Source: Gelatoporia subvermispora B (taxonomy: Eukaryota; Basidiomycota; Agaricomycetes; Polyporales; Gelatoporiaceae). Taken from it: a DNA stretch of 64,000 nucleotides. Position 1 is the stretch's first letter. The number at the start of each line of letters is the position of its first letter. Below are positions 38,793 through 50,044 of the stretch, in pieces. The DNA lies in NCBI GenBank assembly GCA_000320605.2, contig KB445817.1:168602-232601 (forward strand). The letters run 5' to 3'. A program made the position numbers and the translations under genes. A model generated the notes under the pieces. It did not search any database and was not told where the DNA came from. It saw only the letters and a program-made list of their open reading frames with translations.

Positions 38793-39195
38793 AGCATCCA
38801 CCGCTGCATCATTCAAAACGCATATTCGATCTGGCATCCGTGCATATTTTCTTTCGGTCTGTCGCGTGAGCCGCGCAGGGCTCTCTACGCATACACACGC
38901 ATACGCATACACACGCATAGTAATCTTACCCATTGGCATTTCGGCACAACCTATCTCTTCCACTCGCAATTTCGACGACCTGAGCGGGCAGAAGTCGGGC
39001 GTCGCACTGTATCGGTAATACTGTATGATGCTCATGTACGATATCCTTTCTGTATACGAAGTACATCGATTGTAATCACATACACCACTGGAGGTCAAGT
39101 TCTAGACACCCCTCGCTCAGCCCAATTGGCACATGTACTCCGGGACAGAGTCCAGACAGATATGCCCTCCAGGTGCTATAGATCAATGAAGTGAA
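38793..39195. other. Convergent spacer with CATACG/CATACACACG repeats
   Basis: About 400 bp between the ends of the third small gene and DUF6535 locus 5. It contains a short run of CGCATACACACGCATACGCA near 38888-38918 (a simple repeat). No gene is present. Confidence 0.6.
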
Positions 39196-42100
39196 TCACA
39201 TTACGCTTTCGTCATCCCCTTGGGACTTCTCATGCTCTTCGTCGTGTTGCTCCAGATCGAAATGTACTTCCTGCATCCCTTGCAAGTCCACCTCTCCGGG
39301 CGCATCCCCATCTGGAGCCTTAGCCTCGGAAGCTGGATCATCGTTTCCGTGTCCTCCATTGGGCTGTCGTATGGTGGATCCCTGATCTGACGTGTCTTGG
39401 CCTCGGCGGAAGCTTGCCCTCAGCCAGTCCACCGCCGTGTTGAATTGTTGCAGCACCGCCTCGAGGGCTTCCGAGGGGATGAGGCTGTCCTCCTGACGGA
39501 GTTGTTCCATATCGTTTTCGAGACGAGCGATCTCTTCCAGCAGGTCGGATTCGCGGTCCGTTGCAAGACTCTGAGCGTCCTCGACAAAGTTCGACATGGC
39601 TTCGACCAGATCGGCAGGGGTAAAGAAATTTGGCTCGCACGCAGAGAGAAGATTCTTGACAAGCGCCCTCAACGGCTGACGGATATGCCTTGCGTAGCAC
39701 GCGCCTGAGAGGTAGCTGGCCAGGCGCAATGTGACACAAGTCGAGTGCAGAGCAGTGAGGATCTCTCTGTCGTGAGTATCCTTCTCTTTCAGCAACATTG
39801 ATGAATACTGTAAGATATGTTGTACATCTGCGAAGGAGAAAATGGAAACAATTGAAGGCTGTCAACGTTAGAGAGAATGTCAAGCATACCTGAATGGTTG
39901 ACGTTCCTGCGTTCTCCAGATGGTCCATTATCCAGCTCATTTCTCCAGAATTTAGCGCAAGACACGAAGGCGTAAGCGATCCGGTCGTATTCACTTGTTG
40001 ACATCTCTACGTAGTCGTCTTGCGCGGTCTCGATATTTTTCTCTCCTTTGCGTGCAGTGACGCTGTCTTGCTTATCATCAGGATGGTTATCTGAATGTAG
40101 TTTGCGCTGTTCGTCGTGGATGCGGTACAATTGAGCATAGGCAGACATTATACAGATCGTGTCTTCCCAGGTGCAGCACAACGCTAGCCGCCCAAGAAGC
40201 GATCCAAAGTTAACGACTGTCTTCGTCTTCGGTTCCGCTATCATCCGAGGTATAAGATCGAAGACCATTTTTGATAATGTACCGCTCGTGGTGCTAGTCC
40301 GCGAAAGCCTCGAATGAATGATGTGAGCCAGATGCTCGACGGTGATATGCGCAGGATACCCAGGCTCATTGATGCAAGGGCGAATAACGTCGTTCAAAAA
40401 TGTGTCATCCGAAAGGATAAGATCCGCACCAGCCAGCACCTTCCACGTAATGACGTCCATCTCTGTCTTCAGGTCTTCTACATGGGAGCCTTTGCGGATA
40501 CGAAGTTGCTGTAGTCCTTCATCGATTGTTCCGCGTTCCTGGGCGCTCCAGCTCATGTAGACCTTCCGAGAGTCTTCTTCATTTAACCAATCACGCAGGG
40601 ACCGCAGCGAAAAGAACACGCCAGAGATGATGCTATAGAGCGCCCCATTGATTGTCCGTAGCGAAGCTAGGCTGTATCTGGTGACCATCTCACGTAGAGA
40701 TCTGACGATTCGAATGAAGAACCCGTCGTCCCCATGTTTCTGGCTTTCGCTGAATGAGGCATTATCATCATGATTGCGGTCCTGTCGCTCATGATCGGAA
40801 ACACGCCGTCGGCCGCTTTCCAACTTGTATCGCCAAAGTTCACGACATACTTCAAACACGTCTTTGATCGTAAATGGAAGGCGATAGAGCTGGCGTATGA
40901 TGCTTGTTAGAATCAGTATCGAGTATTGTACGACCCAGTATCCAACTAGCGCCTGTGGCGATCGGTAAGGGCAGTCTCTGGGCCAAATTGATGGCGCGAA
41001 TGTTGTGAAGATGACGAAGAATAATGATATAACAATCAAGGCGATGGCGACGGCGGCTACAACGCTATTGAGGGTGCTTAGGAGGATAGCAAGACCAATG
41101 AAGAAGAGGAAGAGTGCGGATTGAAGCAAGACCGGCAGCATGCTTAGGATTTGAGGAACCCTCCACGCAACCAGGCCTCTGTCGTAGCGCAGGAAGTCAA
41201 TGTAGGCACTCTCGCGAGCCTCAGCGACGGGCATGCTGGCGAAGTAGCTTAGCCACTGCCTGACCACGATCCCAATTGAAGCGATCGAGAGACTGAGAAC
41301 GAGACTGGAGAACCACAGGACGTTGATCCAGATGGACGCTGTGCTTGGAGGGCGAGCGCTTATGGTGGGGTTGAACGCAGGAGAGACAGAAGTGATGGAG
41401 TTATTGTTGATCCGGAGGTCGCTCAACTGAGCGGAAATCTGGAACAAAACCTGTAGCGTTGCATCAGGCGTCGGATCAGGGTTGAGTTGCACGAATATTG
41501 CGACGTTGAACGCAGTGAGTACAGCGGAGAACAGACCGGTCTATCCGACAATGTCAGTGAGCGTGCTCGTGCGTCGTACATTGCTGGCTCACAAATACGA
41601 GGAGCTGATCTATCTCGTCCTTCCACCCCTCTGCCAAATCCTGATCATGTTCCCGTAGCTTGTTGGAGCATTTTACCCATGCGTTGTTTGCAGCCTTCAA
41701 ATTATGCTCTTCTCTCGCCTTTCCAGTGTAGCCCCATTTGTGATCGACCATACAAGAACAATAAATTTCATTGGATGAATCTGGGGAATCCGGAAGAGGG
41801 GGAAGGTTGGCACAATCGAACTATATCCGCGAATGTAAGACTGGCCCACGGAACGCAGCGTCAAGAATGCTAACCTGTGATGCCCTTTCCTGCTGTGCGC
41901 GAGGGCTTTCTAGATGACGCAAGATCTCATCAATCCTGCTATTATCATCGAGTACAGAAGGTTCTGTCTGTTTCAATGTATGAGTGCAATTCTTCGACTG
42001 AACGGGCGTGATCAACAGTGCATGATACTCACGGGATTATTGAGGAAAGATGGGTTGTCGGTTGCAGGAATCAGATTGGTCTCGTTATGAGTGGCATCAC

Positions 42101-42212
42101 GCTGCACATCGGCATCTGAAAGCTCAATCCGGACGTGGGCCAAAGATGCGGCATCGTTGGTTTGCGAATCCTCAGGGATAATGGACGACATCGGGTTCAG
42201 AGGTCGCATCAA
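39196..42212 (-). CDS. DUF6535 domain membrane protein (locus 5)
   Basis: Five exons, 42212-42033, 41967-41875, 41820-41593, 41540-39890 and 39827-39196, join with correct phases to about 927 residues. A start at the second Met (42191) is also possible. The first three exons encode an acidic, low-complexity N-terminus and then AWVKCSNKLREHDQDLAEG and WKDEIDQLLVF. Exon 4 carries TGLFSAVLTAFNVAIF, SIWINVLWFSSLVLSLS, RQWLSYF, the double span around LFFIGLAILL and FFVIFTTFAPSIW, CPYRSPQALV and SDDTFLNDVIRPC. The last exon holds LRLASYLSGACYARHIRQPL, then a helical LLEEIARLENDMEQL segment and an acidic Asp/Glu/His-rich tail of about 60 residues. That tail is longer than in loci 1 and 4. Function is unknown. 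Confidence 0.9.
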
Positions 42213-45200
42213 ACGGAGGAATAATGGGAGTGGTATTGTACGTGGGTCCGGATTGTAGACATCGCTACAAGCATTCGCTATATCAAGTCTCGAGAGGCTT
42301 CCATGCTAGTGCTCATGATCAGCGGCTCCGACGAATTAAAAAGGTTAGAGTTACGCCATTGCTCAGGGATTAATCCCCCGTCTCTTAATATGAATGGTGA
42401 TGGACATCGTCATCCCTTAATATAGGTATCAATATCAGCCATATTTTTCCGAGGAATGGTATCAGTCAGCTTGCGGCGCTTGTTTCCAATCCTGGCCAGC
42501 GTTTCACAACGATCGGTCAGTGCGCCGCCAACGCTGAACTCTTGAGCTCAAATTAGGATAACATCGCTGGCTCGGACTTTGTACCCTCATTCGACGTGCC
42601 GAGTCTTGACAGCCCGTGCCATGTCACTATCAACAGGATCCACGGCTGTATCTCGTGGCGACACATGAGCACGATATATGACCAGTGATATGAGCGACGC
42701 ACGAACCTCCTCGCTACAGCAGCAATCAGGACATACATGATAGCATGAAAGTGTGAGGATATAAAACAGATAATCAGCTGAGCGGCATGAGAAACTACAG
42801 AAGGGCGACATACATACGCCTTGCGTGGAGATTAGACGCACTGCCTCTGTGGATTCGCAAGACGTGACATATAACGCCAAAGATGGAGAATGTTGTGCAA
42901 TGGGAACGAATGATATTTTCAACTCAGATCACACGGAAAGAGGGCAGAAGGCCCCGTTGTGAGCAATATCTAAAGCGGCAAGTGTGCATTCTGTTGTGGC
43001 AATCTCCAACGCTACCTCGCAGTTGGTCTGATAGGGACTGACGCCGCGTACCTCGAAATCAATGGACCTCCCCACTGTCCCGCGTTGTCAACATCCTTCT
43101 GACCTAGCCAACGCAATCTTGAACTTTGACAATAGTTCTGGTTGGATACAAGAGTTCAGCAGCAGAAAAGTGAGGCGATCCACGACAGATGATCTTCTGC
43201 AGCGCAAGCTAGGCTGTTTCCGCAAGAACAGGAAGTAGACGATCATTTCGCCCATGATATCAGCTCAACAATTACCAAAGGATACGCGTTGTGCTTCTCC
43301 TATGCATCGAATGATCCATATCATAGCGATGTTCCCGATGTGCGAAAATTCCAATGAAGTTTCGGACAGGTAGCTAGGAGTACGCGCTTAGCATGGCTGA
43401 GGAACTCAATGAGTGAGATGAGACGGCACTGCACGTCCATGCGTCACAATATAGGCTACAATGAGCCACATAGCCTCACAAGGTGTTGACTTGGACAACT
43501 TAGCTGCTACACAACTGTACAAGAACCGCGGAGAGCTTGTTGTTGACGACTGAGGTTTGCACTCAGTTGCGGCAACAGTGTAACGATCTGACTCAAGTTC
43601 AACCATGGTCAAACCATGATGTGTCACCCCAGAACTATGCACGTACCTCAAATCGTAAAATGACACGAGGAGGGCTAGCTCACTTCTGATATCACGGTGC
43701 TACCCGGCCACTTGACAACACTGCCCTCTTGTGTTGCGACTGCTGTAAATTATCGACAGAAGCTAATCGCCAGAGGTGATGTGTGAGCTCGTCTCAGACG
43801 TGCAACGAGAGGAATGAGATCAACGCTCACCTCGAGCTGGCGAGTGATCTTCGGGAGCTAAAGGATGTTTCACATTCACCAGAGGCAGGCCGAGTCGCGA
43901 GAACGAGTAGTAGGCGCCGAATCGAGTTGAGGACGATACCAGTGATTTCAGAACCTGGTCGATGTATGGTGGTGAGATGAGTGGTAAGCTAGCGATCCGG
44001 ACGGGAGAAGCTGATGCTACGTATCTTCACCTCAATAAAAACGTTGTCTTTAACTCCCTTGCATCTCATCTCAACAACGTGTATGATGACCCGATGGGAA
44101 CCGTTGGAATGATGTGTTGCTGTTCTACGGACTTGACGAGCTAGTCTTTTGAAGAAGAGGCTACATGGCCATCTCTTGACGTCGCCAGACTGTGTAGGCA
44201 ACCGTCATCGCAATAAAGCTTCAGATGGTACCCGGGACCATGGACGGGATTGCTGTCGCAGAGAGATAATTCCACTTGGATCAAATTCGCAGGAAAGGCT
44301 CGAATGCATGCAAAACATTAAGCCGAGAAGCATCGAGCAGAATGCAGGATAGTTGGATGGACGCAGAGAGCGACTGTGAGAACACAGTGAGGCGACCCAC
44401 CCATGGATAGCTGCACTGCAACTCCAGCGCGCTCTCGTTCAGGCTGCAGGGCGCTCCCCTGTCGCAATCGTGTCACTGGGCAACTCTCTATTGGCAGCAT
44501 TTGCTAAAGCCAGCATGAGTTATATGAGTTATTGGACTGGTTTTGCAAGTGTATACTGAAGGACTGCAGCTGATCAGGTGACTCCTCAGCCGCCAGCGAA
44601 GCTGAAACTGGGACGTTGGACGATCATCGCCCGGTTGAGACTGTCGTCAGCAACTCCGCCATTGCGATTCAAGGGGACGCACTCCTGCATGAGTCTTCTC
44701 AAGCAGTTCCCGATGTGCCCTTTCACATCTCTACCACTGAGGCGGTCAGTTTACTGTGACGTGAGTAACATAGGTCGTCAACCGTGTTAGTCGGCGCCGG
44801 TGTGCAATCATGTGCATTGGAGTGTGCCGGGGATTGCCGGCGGATAAATCAACGCGAGTGAGTCTCGTCCTCGGTCTGCCGCAAAGGACCATGAGATATT
44901 CAGGGACCTGTCAATCTCCATCTGAACCATGAGCCAGAATATGTCACTACCTAGCTATCCCACCTCAGCTTCCTGGATCCCCAATCTGTCTGAAGACCCG
45001 GGACATAGCGAGAAAATCAGGTAGTCATTGCCACTAATGTGCTCACAAAAAAGGTCTGGTGCAGTTCTGGCAATGGATCCTTGGAGGCCATATGTCGTGT
45101 TACGACTCACCCTGTAACCGTGACGCTACGCTGCTCGAGGGCTCTACCAATATAGTGCGGCCTTGTGAGACCTGTCGCAGGTACTTGCAGGTTGTCAGGT

Positions 45201-45487
45201 AAACGAATGGATTGTTTCTTCAGACTAGGACTGATGACGTGCTTGATGCAGTAATCTGTTATCACGGAGAGCATTCTATCGTACTGAAACATTCACTAGT
45301 CCTTGCTGTGCACTTCTATGACTGCGTGGCAGTGGCCCGCCACTGGATTTGTGATGTCGGCCGGCCTGTGCTCGCTTAGTAGAATCAGTACATATCTGAT
45401 ATTCCTAGGCCGAGCATGTATATATGTACCGATAATGTTTTTTCGATACCCACTGAAGTGTACCCGTAACAGCCTCTCCCTGCAACA
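42213..45487. other. Intergenic, no gene recognised
   Basis: About 3.3 kb without a supportable gene. Open frames up to about 110 codons exist on both strands, but none has helices, motifs or splice sites that hold together. The promoter of locus 5 should be at the left end and that of the DUF6533 gene at the right end. Confidence 0.45.
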
Positions 45488-47273
45488 ATGTCTGCATCTT
45501 ACGGTCCGCTGGTCGACCAGATAATCGAGTTTGTCAACTCTGGGTGAGTGATACCAGCCCCCCAGAACACCTATTCCGCTCAAAAGATAGGAAGCTTCAA
45601 AGACAACTATTGCGTCGTATCTTCCACTGGTATGTCGCATACACAGAGTATGCAATACAAGTATGTAACGCTCGTATTCATAGCCCTCATGCTTTATGAT
45701 CACGTTTGCACGGTCGCTCAGGAAGTGCAGTTCATATGGGGTAGCGAGCTGACCAGCACCATTGTTCTATTTTACGCTAACCGGTGGCTGATCCTGGTAT
45801 ACGCTATTCTGACCGTCGTTGATAGATTCACTTCTCCGAAGTCAACTGTTGTAAGCACATTAGTCTTGAATAAAGTCGCACCTATTGACGCAGGTTGTTC
45901 CAGAGGTCAGATCTCCATACACTTTCAGCACCCGGATCCGGATCGTGCATTTACCTTTCGATTCTCAGCTGTGCTGTGCTGGCTTATACGTCTTATGCTC
46001 TCGATTTATGCCTGTTTGCGCTCTGGGCAGGTGAGCCAGGACTACACATGCATTAGGTAGCAATTCACAAGCCTCGGCAGCATTCTCAGGCATTCGTGTC
46101 TATGCGCTCAGCGGAGGCAGCCGATTTCCATCGCTCGTTGTCACATTGCTAAACTTGGTGCCCGTGGGTACAAATGCGGTGAGCTTGAACATTATGAACT
46201 TTACAAAGATGGGGTGTTAAGCTCCACGTGCCTTGCATAGTACGGTTATTTCTACAGGAACAGTTTCCAGTTATTAACTTTTCCGGTGCTCGGGGCGCAA
46301 TGCCTGCAGTCTTGGAACATATCTAAGACAACGGAAATAAGGTTCGTACATCATTTCTTGCAGCAGACCCATCACTCATGTCCCTTGTTTGTAGACGTAT
46401 GTCACCTTTATCATGCATTTCTAGGCTCACATGCTTGTAGTTGAGACAGGCACCCGGGTGCCTATCATCATAGCAGATAGCATTGTCCTAATGCTCACAT
46501 GGTGGAAGACATGGGCTACGATACGGATGGCCTGTGAGCACAAGGTCAAGGTGCCGCTCATGATTCTACTTCTCCGCGATGGTGCGTCATAGAAGCTTTC
46601 CGGCCCGTATCAGATCTCATGCATGTGCGTCAGGAACATTGTACTTCATGTCAGTGAAAGCATTCGCAGGTTCAGCAGGTGCTGAATCGCTGGTCGCACC
46701 TTCAGAGGTCTCTTGTCCCTCAACCTAGTGAACATAATCAGGCAGATGACTAATGTATGCAACAGACTATCCAAAATAACCATTTGTACTTAATACGTAG
46801 CATACAGATATTTGCATACACCAGCCAATTTTCAACACCGTAAAGACATCCCTCCTATTGATTGTACCTACTGAGTTTGTCCGTATTACAGGCTGTCCTC
46901 AATCATGATCACACACTTCCTACTCAACCTCCGTCAGCTTGCCCATGTCTCCCCAGATGACACTTCCCGCCCATCCTTCGTGCGAGAAGGGGAACATGAC
47001 ACAGTTCACTCCCAAACGTCGAGCTTACGATTTGCCTCGTTCATGGGGAACATGGGCGAGATGCTTGTGCATGAATCCGAGGATGACGATCGCGACATGG
47101 TATGGGACGATGACAACGTGCGAGGCAATGCGGCACATGCAGGTCTTGATATACAAAGCATAAATCATTCACCGGATGCTTCTGGGGCTCCGGTCCATAA
47201 CCCTTCACCTGGTGGGATCATGGAGGATGAAAGGCAGGTCGAGCAAGCTGCGGATTATGAGCCACTTGTGTAA
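45488..47273 (+). CDS. DUF6533 domain multi-span membrane protein
   Basis: Exon 1 (45488-45543) encodes MSASYGPLVDQIIEFVNSG. Exon 2 (45595-45629) and exon 3 (from 45684) join in phase to give FKDNYCVVSSTALMLYDHVC, then TVAQEVQFIWGSEL and NRWLILVYAIL, the diagnostic DUF6533 signature (YDhhhTh..EV.hhW). Later exons were recognised by continuing membrane segments: CAVLAYTSYALDLCLFALWA, SGIRVYALSGGSRFP near 46130, YGYFYRNSFQLLTFPVLGAQ near 46240, and ADSIVLMLTWWKTWATIRMA near 46470. The last exon (from about 46890) gives FLLNLRQLAHVS and an acidic Asp-rich cytosolic tail ending EPLV. About seven spans are expected, as in the family. Exons between 45850 and 46000 were not fixed exactly. Function of DUF6533 proteins is unknown. 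Confidence 0.8.
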
Positions 47274-47734
47274 GCCCTCCACTTGTTCTCTTGAGGTGAG
47301 CATTGTGTTTTCCATCCGTGAACCCTGCATGCCACATTGGACAGACGCCGATCCTTCTTACAGATCCTTTCACTGTTTCTGACTAGTTCCTAATCATGCT
47401 ATTGTGCACTATGTGTCATCGTTCCGCTTAGCTATTAGACCAGTATCATCTTTGGTTTGATCTTGATTATGTTGGTCATGCTTGCATGCTTTTTTTGGCT
47501 CCTCGTTTATTGTCCGGAAGGGCTGAGCCCTATGGCAGACAATACAATTATGTACTCCATGTGTCGAGAATGTGCTAGTTCTGCACGGGTGTGACAAGAG
47601 CTCAGAATAGAGATTGGGCGTGGTAGAGCATAAAGAAACTGTAATAGGAAGCGCATTCTTCGGTACAACCTCCAGTCCTGAATCTCCGACAACTTGACTA
47701 TGGTTCAGCAGATAGTAACTCCTGCCCCTCCTTT

Positions 47735-48023
47735 GTCCGGCATGGATTACACGGTCAGGATCAGTCACAGGCCTCAAGCTTACGATTTGGCTCATTTGTG
47801 GGTGACATGGGAGAGTCACTTGCTCATGGGCCCGAGTATGACGATCGCGATTTCAACTGGGAAGCTGGCAATCTGCAAGACGACGTGGATCACGCATGTA
47901 TCAATGCCGAGGTCATGTCATTCTCCTAGTGCTTATGCTATCTCAACACAGGGCCGTCTTGCCAGAGACGTTGATGGTGGGGGACAGGTAGATGATGTGT
48001 CGGATGTTGTTCCACTCGTGTAG
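47735..48023 (+). pseudogene. Orphan duplicate of the DUF6533 terminal exon
   Basis: About 0.75 kb downstream of the DUF6533 gene's last exon a second, diverged copy of that exon occurs. The frame reads PSFVRHGLHGQDQSQASSLR, GSFVGDMGESLAHGPEYDDR and DHACINAEV, aligning with PSFVREGEHDTVHSQTSSLR, ASFMGNMGEMLVHESEDDDR and the region after it. The copy is interrupted by a TAG after about 60 codons, and its final part (QVDDVSDVVPLV then stop) is in another frame. No upstream membrane exons were found, so this is a partial duplication that has decayed. Confidence 0.7.
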
Positions 48024-50044
48024 GCACATCATCTATTTCCCGAGTTCAGTTATGCACTTTTCGCTATCGGACCTTCATACAACAATTTTGAGACGGTGGC
48101 AATTCTTTAGACTGCTTTCCGTTGCTGTAACCTTATCCTGTCTCGAGAATTGTAGACTGATCGCACGTCGTCATCTTTCGCCTTGGAGAAGGAAATACAT
48201 GGACTTGATAGTCGCTCTCAGGACCGCGCAACGCGTATGCTTTGCAGTCTATAAACTCGTCGCAATTGAGAATTTGGTGAGAAGCGCAGAGCGAGCAGTG
48301 TTGGAACACATAAATGAAATGAAACCCGGGGGTAGAATACTATATGAGCTGCTTTTAGAGACGCTCTAAACGTCCGAAGATGTAGGGATAGACTCGAGTA
48401 GTAGCGGTTCTTGAGTGGTAGTGGTCCGTGCTATCCTTCGTGGCAGATTCGATTTCTCGAACTCGAGTGTCCAATAACCTTCTTGCAGTTTATCTCGGCT
48501 CATGAGCCGACAAGGAAGTGCGTCGTACCCTGCATATGCCAAAATTCAATATTCAATCGCCACTTCACTTCCCGATCTTCGGTTGAGCGTATCCGGCGTA
48601 TATCGCAGTACCCCCTGAACACCGTCTATTGCGTCATGTGAACTATCTATTAAAACCCACTTCTCCCGCGACCTCGTGTCCGCGAAACTCCCTGACGCAT
48701 CCTCTTCAACTACCCGTCATACATAAAGAGGCTGTTATTTGAGCGTGTCGGTCCCAGAGGAATGGGCGGGAGGCGATCTGCGCCGACAAAGCGTATGGCT
48801 TGAAATCAACCTCGAGACATACTTTGGATGCGCCCTATAAGTTGTCGAATGGTATATTGAATGTCAAGCTACTAGATAGGTGAAGGTATCACAGCCGGTC
48901 CGTGATAGCTCACATATATTCCACGAGTGCTGATGTCGCGGCAGTTGAGGAAGAGAGTTGGGTATGAACGGACTAGGAACAGATTCGGGGATTGGCGGCA
49001 TGCAATCTCACTTGGCTGTACCAGAATGGAGAAAGATATCGGAAATTGTAAGACGAGAAGGGATCGAGTGTCCTCGTTCCAGTTCAAGTCCCCATCCGTT
49101 CGAGGTCTCAGCGGACCATACGCAAGTAGCATTGGTAAAGATGACCTGAGTTGAACTGCTCTATCCCGCTATAGCAGCGCACATTGGGATGAAGTCCCCT
49201 GTGTTATCAGAACGTACATGGATAGACCAACGTCTGAGACCCATACTGATATCATAAGGTATATAGCCCAATTCTTGCTGAGCGAAAGCCACGACTAAAG
49301 ACGCCCATGCGCCGAAGACGAAATTGCGTGCCTGAACGAACCCACGACATATGTGGCCGCAGCTATCTTCGCACATGACGAGGAAATGGTGAATTAATCA
49401 AGAATATCGACTCCGCAAGCTCAGAAGAGTCGCGGTACGTGCGCTGTGGTCGACAGATGACGAACTCCAAGCAAGGCCCTGCGCGTTCTAGCAGCCGGCT
49501 GGCTCCAAATTCAAGATCAGCGCCCAGACAATCAAGTATCCGCGTCTCTTCGGAAAAGAAGCTGCGCCCAGCTGCCCGGTGGCTATAGCAGTGGCAGTGG
49601 CAGGGTACCTCGAGGCTCGGTGGCTTAGCCTGCTCACGCAACTTGCCCCATGACAGGATCGCCCTCGTGCCGCAGGTTCTATAGAAGAAGCCCCGAGAAT
49701 AGGGAGAACATCAGATCTTATGCAAACGCAAAACATTGGCATCAAAGTGCCAATAGATGCCAGTGCCTGACAGGGGAAACCGAGGGCAGCAAAAAATGGG
49801 GTGGGCGATGTGCGAAGCCAAGTGCGGGCGAAACGAGGAAAATTCCCACGTCAATGATTGAACAAGGCAAGGCCGCCGACTGTTGACGGGCTGCCCTCAA
49901 CGAGCCCGGCAGTCCCCTCGAGCTCAAGCTCGCTGTTGTCCACGACGACGACGAAGCAGGATCGGCCAGCTGCCAGTACCGGAATGGATGAGATGAGTAT
50001 CCAGCACGTCCATGTCCTGCCGTTCAGCCGGCGTCCCTCGGCAG
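48024..50044. other. Intergenic, no gene recognised
   Basis: About 2 kb. An open frame at roughly 48000-48369 ends with a helix-like charged sequence (LVRSAERAVLEHINEM) but has no identified family or clear start. The right-hand end should contain the promoter of the DUF3533 gene. Confidence 0.4.
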
